Source: Acidovorax sp.
Lineage (GTDB): Bacteria; Pseudomonadota; Gammaproteobacteria; Burkholderiales; Burkholderiaceae_C
Assembly: GCA_030150585.1 (NCBI GenBank)
Contig: JASLFM010000249.1
Span: forward strand, 1-10,475
DNA: 10,475 bases
Reading direction: 5' to 3'
Positions within the stretch are counted from its first letter, which is position 1, and each line of letters begins with the position of its first letter. The translations under genes and the position numbers were made by a program. The notes under the pieces are model-generated. The model saw only the letters and a program-made list of their open reading frames with translations, was not told where the DNA came from and did not search any database. This document shows positions 1 through 5,808 of the stretch, in pieces.

Positions 1-727
1 CACGCCCATCGTCACCAAGCTCATCGCCGACAGCCGCAAGGACGAGGTCATAGCGCGCATCGGCGCCCAGGTGGCGGCCGGGCGGCAGGTGTACTGGGTG
101 TGCCCGCTCATCGAGGAGAGCGAGGCGCTGGACCTCTCCAATGCCACCGCCACGCACCTGGAACTCAGCGAAGCCCTGCCGGGCGTGCTGGTGGGCCTGC
201 TGCATTCGCGCATGGCGCCCGCCGAGAAGAAGGCCGTGATGGAGCTGTTCACCAGCGGCGTGATGGGCGTGCTTGTCTCCACCACGGTGATTGAGGTGGG
301 CGTGGACGTGCCCAATGCCTCGCTCATGGTCATCGAGCATGCCGAGCGCTTCGGCCTCTCGCAGCTGCACCAGCTGCGCGGGCGGGTGGGACGCGGCGCG
401 GCGGCCTCGGCCTGCGTGCTGCTCTATTCCACTGGCGAGAGCGGCCGCCTGGGCGAGACCGCCAAGGACCGGCTGCGCGCCATGGCCGAAACCAATGACG
501 GTTTCGAGATCGCGCGGCGCGACCTGGAGATCCGCGGCCCCGGCGAGTTCCTCGGCGCGCGCCAGTCGGGCGCGCCCATGCTGCGTTTCGCCGATCTCGC
601 CACCGATACCCTGCTGCTGGACTGGGCGCGCGAACTTGCGCCGCAGATGCTGGACCGCCACCCCCGGCTCGCGCAGCAGCACATCGCGCGCTGGCTCGGT
701 GGAAAATCCGACTACCTCAAGGCTTGA
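1..727 (+). CDS. recG: ATP-dependent DNA helicase RecG, C-terminal part (5' end outside window)
   Basis: RecG is a cytoplasmic superfamily 2 helicase that regresses stalled forks and migrates Holliday junctions. The reading frame is open from base 2 and gives 241 residues before the TGA at 725-727; the N-terminal wedge domain and helicase motifs I-III lie to the left. Seen directly: motif IV-like GLLHSRM, motif V (VSTTVIEVGVDVPNA, encoded near bases 275-320), motif VI (QLHQLRGRVGRG, near 360-397), then the RecG-specific TRG region with DLEIRGPGEFLGARQSG (near 520-570) and the usual C-terminal helical tail. A GTG at 71 is internal and is not the real start. Nothing looks broken; it is partial only because of the window edge. 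The TRG region argues against Mfd or PriA. Followed 36 bases later by oxyR. Confidence 0.96.
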   Translation, partial: TPIVTKLIADSRKDEVIARIGAQVAAGRQVYWVCPLIEESEALDLSNATATHLELSEALPGVLVGLLHSRMAPAEKKAVMELFTSGVMGVLVSTTVIEVGVDVPNASLMVIEHAERFGLSQLHQLRGRVGRGAAASACVLLYSTGESGRLGETAKDRLRAMAETNDGFEIARRDLEIRGPGEFLGARQSGAPMLRFADLATDTLLLDWARELAPQMLDRHPRLAQQHIARWLGGKSDYLKA

Positions 728-754
728 CGCCGCTGCACAATCGCGGCTCACAAT
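724..754 (+). promoter_or_regulatory. Candidate oxyR promoter overlapping the recG stop
   Basis: TTGACG at 724-729 (5 of 6 bases of the -35 consensus) overlaps the recG stop codon. CACAAT at 749-754 (5 of 6 of TATAAT-like TACAAT) follows after a long 19-base spacer. A second CACAAT copy lies at 736-741, giving a 13-base-spaced direct repeat. If 749-754 is the -10, transcription would begin about 3 bases before the oxyR ATG at 764, so the mRNA would be almost leaderless, consistent with no visible Shine-Dalgarno sequence. Prediction by eye; read-through from recG is equally possible. Confidence 0.3.
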
Positions 755-763
755 TGAAGCCCC

Positions 764-1729
764 ATGACCCTCACCGAACTCAAGTACATCGTCGCCGTGG
801 CGCGCGAAAAGCATTTTGGCCGCGCGGCCGACGCGTGCTATGTCTCGCAGCCCACGCTTTCGGTGGCGATCAAGAAGCTGGAAGACGAGCTTGAAGTCAA
901 GCTCTTCGAGCGCAGCGCGGGAGAGGTCTCGGTCACGCCCCTGGGCGAGGAGATCGTGCGCCAGGCCCAGAGCGTGTTGGAGCAGGCCGCCGCGATCAAG
1001 GAGATCGCCAAGCGCGGCAAGGACCCGTTGGCCGGCACGCTCACGCTGGGCGTGATCTACACCATCGGCCCCTACCTGCTGCCCGAACTCGTGCGCCATG
1101 CGATCTCGCGCACTCCGCAGATGCCGCTGATGCTGCAGGAGAACTTCACCGTCAAGCTCCTGGAGATGCTGCGCACGGGCGAGATCGACTGCGCCATCCT
1201 GGCCGAACCTTTCCCCGACACGGGCCTGGCCATGGCGCCGCTCTACGACGAGCCCTTCATGGCTGTCGTGCCGAGCCGCCACCCGCTGGCATCGCACAAG
1301 ACCGTGTCCACGGCCGACCTCAAGAACGAAACCATGCTGCTGCTCGGCACGGGCCACTGCTTCCGCGACCACGTGCTCGAGGTCTGCCCCGAGTTCGCGC
1401 GCTACGCGAGCAATGCCGAGGGCATCCGCCGCACCTTCGAGGGCTCGTCGCTCGAAACCATCAAGCACATGGTGGCCGCGGGCATGGGCGTGACGCTGGT
1501 GCCGCGCCTGTCGGTGCCGCGCGATGCGCTGATCTCGCTCTCGCGCCGCCGCAGGAGCGACGACACGCATGTGCGCTACCTGCCCATCCGCGAGGAGGAC
1601 GGCAGCGGCCCGCCCATGCGCCGCGTGGTGCTCGCGTGGCGCCGCAGCTTCACGCGCTACGAGGCCATTGCTGCGCTGCGCAACGCCATCTACGCCTGCG
1701 AACTGCCCGGCGTGAAGCGGCTGTCCTGA
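764..1729 (+). CDS. oxyR: Hydrogen-peroxide-sensing LysR-family regulator OxyR
   Basis: LysR-type regulator of 321 residues. The winged helix-turn-helix is at about residues 1-60 (YVSQPTLSVAIKKLE at 26-40 is the recognition region) and a periplasmic-binding-like sensor domain fills 90-300. The OxyR hallmark is present: GHCFRD with Cys199, and Cys208 nine residues later, the pair that forms the activating disulfide in E. coli OxyR, here at identical numbering. Thr100, Thr129, His198 and Asp202 of the E. coli peroxide pocket also match by position. It should therefore be a redox switch activating peroxide-defence genes, not a generic LysR protein. ATG 764 gives the standard N-terminus MTLTELKYIVAVA; no Shine-Dalgarno sequence precedes it. 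It follows recG, an arrangement I recall from Burkholderiales. The dps gene, a classical OxyR target, lies about 2 kb downstream. Confidence 0.95.
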   Translation: MTLTELKYIVAVAREKHFGRAADACYVSQPTLSVAIKKLEDELEVKLFERSAGEVSVTPLGEEIVRQAQSVLEQAAAIKEIAKRGKDPLAGTLTLGVIYTIGPYLLPELVRHAISRTPQMPLMLQENFTVKLLEMLRTGEIDCAILAEPFPDTGLAMAPLYDEPFMAVVPSRHPLASHKTVSTADLKNETMLLLGTGHCFRDHVLEVCPEFARYASNAEGIRRTFEGSSLETIKHMVAAGMGVTLVPRLSVPRDALISLSRRRRSDDTHVRYLPIREEDGSGPPMRRVVLAWRRSFTRYEAIAALRNAIYACELPGVKRLS

Positions 1730-1741
1730 TCTACCCCCGCG

Positions 1742-1759
1742 CGCGGCTACACTGCCGCG
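1742..1759 (+). promoter_or_regulatory. TACACT -10-like element inside a small inverted repeat
   Basis: TACACT (1748-1753) resembles the TACAAT-type -10 box of Burkholderiales. It is flanked exactly by CGCGGC (1742-1747) and GCCGCG (1754-1759), a perfect 6-base inverted repeat with the hexamer as its loop. No good -35 box is visible at the usual spacing. It could be the promoter of the M20 peptidase gene, with a leader of roughly 90 bases, or a weak hairpin after oxyR. A second GC-rich repeat (CGGCCGG at 1765-1771 and 1775-1781) follows in the same 122-base gap. Confidence 0.25.
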
Positions 1760-1851
1760 GCGCACGGCCGGCCCCGGCCGGCGGAACCCCCGCACCGCGC
1801 ACAGCCCGGCGGCGCCACATGCCGCCCGGCGACAACCCGAGAAAGACCGCA

Positions 1852-3594
1852 ATGCACAAGACTCTGATGGCCGCCGCACTGGCGATGGCCCTGGCTGCCT
1901 GCTCCGGCACGGCCCCCACCAACCAGACGCCCCTGGCCGCCGCGCCGCTCTCGAAGGCCGGCATGGACCGCCTTGTGGCGGCCCGCCCCGATGCCGCGCG
2001 CGGCAGCTTCCCCGATTTCCTGGCCCAGGCCGCCGCCGAGAACCCGGCGCTGCGCCCCAGCGTGGCTGCCTATGCCGCCAAGGCGCCGCTCGCGGGCGAT
2101 GACCTCGTGCAGGTCGCACGCCTGCTGGGCCTGTACAACCGGCTGCGTAACCAGGCCGCCGTGATCGACGCTACCGCGAAGATGGTGGCCATTCCCACCG
2201 TGCGCTCCGACAAGGTGCCGCCGCACGAGGACCCGAACACCATCGCCTTCGGCCAACTGGTCGAGGGCATGGCGCGCGACTTCGGCCTGCAATACCGCAA
2301 CGTGGACAACCGCATCTTCGAGGTCAAGCTGCCTGGCAGCGGCTCCGAGGAGTTCGGCATCCTGACCCATGCCGACGTGGTGCCCGTGGTGGCCGACGAA
2401 TGGGTGCTGGACGACGGCACCAAGCTCGACCCGTTCAAGCTCACGCGCGTGGGCGGCAACCTCTATGGGCGGGGCTCCATCGATGACAAGGGCTCCATCG
2501 CCACCGTGCTCTACGCGATGAAGGCCGTGAAGGACAGCGGCCTGCCACTGGCGCGCACCATCCGCCTCATGATCGAGACCACCGAGGAGACCGGCGGCGA
2601 CGCCATGAAGTACTACCGCGCCCGCACCGCGCTGCCCGAGTACAACATCGTGCTCGACAGCAAGTACCCCGCCGTGGTGGCCGAAAAGGGCTCGGGCGCG
2701 CTGCGCGCCACGTTCGCGCTGGGCAGCGTGCCCTCGGGTGCTACCGCCATCACCGCGATGGCGGGCGCCGCCTCGGCCAACGCCGTACCGCAGACGGCCA
2801 CGGCCCGCCTGCAGGGCGGCGACCTGGCCCGCGTGGCCGCGCAGCTGAATGCGGCCAAGGCGGCCTTCGTCCGGAAGTACCAGGCCGAGGGCAAGTTCTC
2901 CATCGACGTGGCGCGGGAGCAGGGTGCGGTGCTCGTCAAGGTCACGGGCATCTCGGCCCACGGCTCGCGCCCTGAGGAGGGCGTGAACCCGCTGCCGCGC
3001 CTGGCGCTGTTCCTGCGCGCCTCGGGCGTGGCGCTGGCGCCCAACGGCTACGCCCAGGCCGCGCGCTACATCGCCGAGCTGTACGGCACCGACTACCTGG
3101 GTCGCACCCTGGGCCTGGCCTACGCCGACGATTTCATGGGGCCGCTCACCCTCTCGCCCAACCTCGTGCGCGAGCAGGGCGGCAAGGTCGATGTGCTGGT
3201 GAACGTGCGCATGCCGCGCGGCCGCACGCCGCAGGAACTCACGGCCGCCACCCAGGCCAAGGTCAAGGCCTGGGCCGCCCAGGCCGGCGTGGCCGTGGAG
3301 GTGGACCACGCGCAGGGCGACTGGATGGCGCGCGACCCCCGAGGCGCCTGGCTCGCCACGCTGCTGAACATCTTTGGCGACACCACGGGGCTCGACGCCA
3401 AGCCCGTGCCCACTGCCGGCAGCACCACGGCCAAGCTCATGCCCAACGCCATCAACTTCGGCCCGGCCATGCCGGGCAAGAAGTACACGGCGCACAACGC
3501 CAAGGAGTTCAAGGAAGTGGCGGATCTGGACGCCGACATGCAGATGTTCACCGAGATGCTCGTGCGCATCGGGAATTTGAGCCAGATGCAATGA
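1852..3594 (+). CDS. M20-family metallopeptidase (PepV-like dipeptidase), predicted lipoprotein
   Basis: Predicted zinc-dependent exopeptidase of 580 residues. The N-terminus MHKTLMAAALAMALAAC is a short lipoprotein signal with lipobox LAAC, so Cys17 would be lipidated. Ser at +2 suggests the outer membrane by the E. coli rule. Family motifs in order: THAD (His173, Asp175), GRGSIDDKG (Asp211/Asp212), ETTEET (Glu245/Glu246, catalytic/metal), LDSKYP (Asp269), ISAHGSRP (His370, in the lid region) and TAHN (His548, last metal ligand). The NAVP segment near 325 and overall length fit the PepV/dipeptidase branch better than ArgE or CPG2. ATG 1852 is preceded by GAGAAAG at 1839-1845 and starts the signal peptide directly. 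An in-frame ATG at 1819 would add 11 residues and cannot be excluded. The frame is also open upstream into oxyR, which is not coding. Substrate unknown; peptides or D-amino-acid dipeptides are guesses. Confidence 0.88.
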   Translation: MHKTLMAAALAMALAACSGTAPTNQTPLAAAPLSKAGMDRLVAARPDAARGSFPDFLAQAAAENPALRPSVAAYAAKAPLAGDDLVQVARLLGLYNRLRNQAAVIDATAKMVAIPTVRSDKVPPHEDPNTIAFGQLVEGMARDFGLQYRNVDNRIFEVKLPGSGSEEFGILTHADVVPVVADEWVLDDGTKLDPFKLTRVGGNLYGRGSIDDKGSIATVLYAMKAVKDSGLPLARTIRLMIETTEETGGDAMKYYRARTALPEYNIVLDSKYPAVVAEKGSGALRATFALGSVPSGATAITAMAGAASANAVPQTATARLQGGDLARVAAQLNAAKAAFVRKYQAEGKFSIDVAREQGAVLVKVTGISAHGSRPEEGVNPLPRLALFLRASGVALAPNGYAQAARYIAELYGTDYLGRTLGLAYADDFMGPLTLSPNLVREQGGKVDVLVNVRMPRGRTPQELTAATQAKVKAWAAQAGVAVEVDHAQGDWMARDPRGAWLATLLNIFGDTTGLDAKPVPTAGSTTAKLMPNAINFGPAMPGKKYTAHNAKEFKEVADLDADMQMFTEMLVRIGNLSQMQ

Positions 3595-3612
3595 AGGCAT
3601 TGGCGCTTGCGC

Positions 3613-3618
3613 TACAGT
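3613..3618 (+). promoter_or_regulatory. Possible dps -10 element (TACAGT)
   Basis: GCTACAGTAA contains TACAGT at 3613-3618, close to the Burkholderiales -10 form TACAAT, in the 98-base gap between the peptidase and dps. No convincing -35 box lies 16-18 bases upstream. A start near 3625 would place the strong inverted repeat at 3627-3658 in the dps leader. I looked for an OxyR-type repeated ATAG/CTAT array in the gap and did not find one. Confidence 0.22.
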
Positions 3619-3628
3619 AAACCTTCGA

Positions 3629-3658
3629 GGCCCGCGCCGGCGCTGCCTGGCGCGGGCC
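3629..3658 (+). terminator. Strong GC hairpin between the M20 peptidase and dps (terminator or dps leader element)
   Basis: GGCCCGCGCC at 3629-3638 pairs perfectly with GGCGCGGGCC at 3649-3658. Adding a G-T and a G-C pair makes a 12-base-pair stem with a 6-base loop (3641-3646). It is followed by CTTCC, not a real U-tract, so it is not a canonical intrinsic terminator. It starts 35 bases after the peptidase stop and ends 34 bases before the dps start. It may end peptidase transcription or, if dps starts near 3625, form a structured 5' leader. Confidence 0.45.
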
Positions 3659-3681
3659 CTTCCATCGATTGTTCACCAACG

Positions 3682-3687
3682 AAGGAG
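3682..3687 (+). promoter_or_regulatory. Shine-Dalgarno sequence that sets the dps start
   Basis: AAGGAG at 3682-3687 lies 5 bases before ATG 3693. It favours this start over the in-frame TTG at 3669, which has no such element and would itself sit upstream of the Shine-Dalgarno sequence. Confidence 0.75.
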
Positions 3688-3692
3688 TGACC

Positions 3693-4208
3693 ATGGCCAA
3701 GGCCACCAGCAAGACCGCTGCCAAGACCGGCGCGCCCCGCATCAACATCGGCATCAGCGACAAAGACCGTGCCGCCATCGCGCAAGGCCTCTCGCGCCTG
3801 CTGGCAGACACCTACACGCTGTACCTCACGACCCACAATTTCCACTGGAACGTGACGGGCCCTATGTTCAATACGCTGCACACGATGTTCATGGCGCAGT
3901 ACACCGAGCTGTGGAATGCGGTGGACCCGATCGCCGAACGCATCCGCTCGCTGGGCCACCCTGCGCCGGGCTCGTACGCACAGTTCGGCAAGCTGACCTC
4001 GCTGGCCGACGCGCCCACCGAGCCGCCGCAGGCGCTCGCGATGGTGCGCATCCTCGTCGAGGGCCACGAGGCCGTCGCTCGCACGGCGCGTGAACTGTTC
4101 CCCGTGGCCGACAAGGCCAGCGACGAGCCCACGGCCGATCTGCTCACCCAGCGCCTCACGGTGCATGAGCAGACGGCCTGGATGCTGCGCTCGCTGCTCG
4201 AAGAGTAA
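3693..4208 (+). CDS. dps: Dps-family DNA-protection / ferritin-like protein
   Basis: Dps proteins form 12-subunit shells that oxidise and store iron using peroxide and coat the chromosome in starved or stressed cells. This one has 171 residues, a normal length. The N-terminal tail is lysine-rich (Lys3, Lys7, Lys11), as in DNA-binding Dps proteins. The ferroxidase segment begins HNFHWNVTGP; in E. coli numbering His51, His63, Asp78 and Glu82 are present at the same positions. Position 67, an acidic ligand (Asp) in E. coli Dps, is Met here (codon ATG, in MFMAQY). The family-typical ending HEQTAWMLRSLLE is intact. It sits 98 bases after the M20 peptidase and 52 bases before the CYTH-CHAD gene, with its own strong ribosome-binding site. 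OxyR, a known dps activator in enterics, is encoded nearby. Function is confident; the iron-oxidation efficiency of the Met67 form is not known to me. Confidence 0.94.
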   Translation: MAKATSKTAAKTGAPRINIGISDKDRAAIAQGLSRLLADTYTLYLTTHNFHWNVTGPMFNTLHTMFMAQYTELWNAVDPIAERIRSLGHPAPGSYAQFGKLTSLADAPTEPPQALAMVRILVEGHEAVARTARELFPVADKASDEPTADLLTQRLTVHEQTAWMLRSLLEE

Positions 4209-4249
4209 ACACCGGCCGAGGGCGCGGCACCGTTGCCCCACGGGTTCAT

Positions 4250-4254
4250 GGAGG
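4250..4254 (+). promoter_or_regulatory. Shine-Dalgarno sequence that sets the CYTH-CHAD start
   Basis: GGAGG at 4250-4254 is 6 bases before ATG 4261. The same frame is open upstream through dps, so longer start choices exist. This site and the CYTH ExExK motif beginning at residue 5 fix the start at 4261. Confidence 0.7.
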
Positions 4255-4260
4255 CCATCC

Positions 4261-5781
4261 ATGTCTGGCACGGAAACCGAACTCAAGCTCGCGCTGCCGG
4301 CAGCGCAGCCCGCCCTCCTGGCGCAGCGCCTGGCGCGCAGCCCCGTGCTCGCGCGCGTGGCGCCCACGCGCCAGCGCGTTTACAGCCTTTACCACGACAC
4401 CCCGGCGCTCGACCTGCTGCAGCAGCGCGTCGCGCTGCGGCTGCGCCGCGAGGAGGGGGCAGGGGGCGCGCGCTGGCTCCAGACCCTCAAGACCGCAGGC
4501 CGCGCCGACTCGGCCCTGAGCCAGCGCGGCGAGTGGGAGACGCCCGTAGCTGGCGCGGCCCTGGAGCTGCGGCAGCTCGGTGCCTCGCCCTGGCCGCGCA
4601 TCGACCCGGACGGCCGCATCGCAGCAGCCCTGCAGCCCTGCTTCGCGACCGACTTCGAGCGCACGTGCTGGACCGTGCGCCAGCGCGACGGCAGCGTGGT
4701 CGAGGTGGCGCTCGACATCGGGGCCGTGGTGGCGGGCGGGCGCCGCCTGCCCTTGTGCGAACTGGAATTCGAACTGCTGGAGGGGCGCCCCGAAGCGCTG
4801 TTCGCGCTCGCGCAGCGCATTGCGCGCCACGTGGCCGTGCTGCCGCTGGCTGCAAGCAAGGCCGCGCGCGGCTATGCGCTGCTGTCGCCCCTGCCGCCCG
4901 CGGCCGTGGCGGCCCGTCCGCCTGCGCTGTCGCGGCGCATGCCGCTGCCGCGCATCGCGGGCCTGGTGCTGGGCGAGGCGTTCCTGCAGTTCACGGCCAA
5001 CCTCGAAGCCCTGCTGCAAGGGGCCGAAGACCCCGAATGCGTGCACCAGGCGCGCGTGGGTTGGCGGCGTTTTCGCAGCCTGGCGCGCCTGCTGCGCCCC
5101 GGCCTGGCCCAGCCACTGCCCGATGTCTCGGCGCTGGCGCCGCTGATGCAAGCCCTGGGCGCGCTGCGCGACCTGGACGTGGCCCGCACGCAGACGCTGC
5201 CGGCCTGGGGGCCGCGCTACATCGATGGGGCGCCCGACCCCGATCCCACCCGCAGCGCCGAGCGCGCTGCCCACTGGCAAGCGCTGCTGGCGGCCATCGA
5301 GCCGGCCGCACGGCGCGCACGCCATGGCGCGCTCACGGCGCTGGCGCAGCCGGCTGCGGGGCGCGCGCTGCTGGCGCTGCAGGCCTGGCTGCACGCCGTG
5401 GAGTCGGACCCGGCCAAGGCCTTGCCGCTGCGCAACGGGGGCGGGGAAATGGGGGCGCGCGAATGGCTGCGCGTGCGCACAGAGCGCCTCGCGAAGCGGC
5501 TCGACCAGGCGCTGCATGCCGGCACCGAGCCCGAGGCGCAGCACCGTGCGCGCATCCTCGCCAAGCGGCTGCGCTACGGCACCGAGGCGCTGGGCGACCT
5601 GCTGCCCGGCCGCCTGCTCCGCCGCCAGCGCGCCGCCGCGGCCCTGCAGGCGCGGCTGGGCGCGGCGCGCGATCTCGCGCAGGCTGCGGCTGTCGCGGCC
5701 GATCTCAAGGCCCCCGCAGGGGTCGTGCAGTTCCTGCGCGGCGTGGCCGTGGGACAGGCGGAGCAGGGCCATGGCGTATAA
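4261..5781 (+). CDS. CYTH-CHAD protein, probable inorganic triphosphatase / polyphosphate-associated (YgiF-like)
   Basis: Two-domain protein of 506 residues. The CYTH triphosphate-tunnel domain (about 1-210) starts with the signature ExExK (Glu5, Glu7, Lys9). It continues with YHDT (44-47), the RLR basic pair (Arg60/Arg62), Lys77, the ELEFE strand (167-171) and SKAARGY (199-205), all tunnel-lining positions in this family. The CHAD domain (about 232-500) carries its conserved histidine-basic motifs twice: VHQARVGWRRFR (His262) and QHRARILAKRLRY (His428). CYTH-CHAD proteins such as E. coli YgiF hydrolyse inorganic triphosphate, and CHAD domains bind polyphosphate. Expected to be soluble and cytoplasmic; no signal peptide or membrane helix. 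It is longer than YgiF (433 residues), mainly through Ala/Arg-rich loops in the CHAD part. It follows dps by 52 bases, possibly co-transcribed. Adenylate cyclase or thiamine-triphosphatase activity is less likely given the CHAD partner. Confidence 0.9.
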   Translation: MSGTETELKLALPAAQPALLAQRLARSPVLARVAPTRQRVYSLYHDTPALDLLQQRVALRLRREEGAGGARWLQTLKTAGRADSALSQRGEWETPVAGAALELRQLGASPWPRIDPDGRIAAALQPCFATDFERTCWTVRQRDGSVVEVALDIGAVVAGGRRLPLCELEFELLEGRPEALFALAQRIARHVAVLPLAASKAARGYALLSPLPPAAVAARPPALSRRMPLPRIAGLVLGEAFLQFTANLEALLQGAEDPECVHQARVGWRRFRSLARLLRPGLAQPLPDVSALAPLMQALGALRDLDVARTQTLPAWGPRYIDGAPDPDPTRSAERAAHWQALLAAIEPAARRARHGALTALAQPAAGRALLALQAWLHAVESDPAKALPLRNGGGEMGAREWLRVRTERLAKRLDQALHAGTEPEAQHRARILAKRLRYGTEALGDLLPGRLLRRQRAAAALQARLGAARDLAQAAAVAADLKAPAGVVQFLRGVAVGQAEQGHGV

Positions 5782-5782
5782 A

Positions 5783-5804
5783 GGCGGCTGTTTTTTTAGC
5801 CGCC
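5783..5804 (+). terminator. Hairpin with a T7 tract in its loop, just before ubiA
   Basis: GGCGGCT at 5783-5789 pairs perfectly with AGCCGCC at 5798-5804. The 8-base loop is G followed by seven Ts. It begins 2 bases after the CYTH-CHAD stop and ends 4 bases before the ubiA ATG. There is no T-run after the stem on this strand (CCGCATG follows), so a textbook terminator of the upstream gene is unlikely; on the opposite strand the stem is followed by TTTATA. It may act as a structured ubiA leader or a weak terminator. Confidence 0.4.
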
Positions 5805-5808
5805 CCGC

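Noticed and set aside
1636..1851. N-terminal extension of the M20 peptidase frame back into oxyR
   Set aside because: It would overlap oxyR by about 94 bases and bury the lipoprotein signal peptide. The start at 1852 (or at most 1819) explains the protein better.
1747..3600. Minus-strand open frame of 617 codons opposite the M20 peptidase
   Set aside because: Its product is His/Arg/Gly-rich with no family motif, while the plus strand has a complete metallopeptidase with signal peptide. Long antisense frames are expected with strong third-position G/C bias.
4090..4260. N-terminal extension of the CYTH-CHAD frame back into dps
   Set aside because: The CYTH motif ExExK begins right after ATG 4261, which has its own GGAGG; the extension is Cys/Arg/Pro-rich wrong-frame dps sequence.
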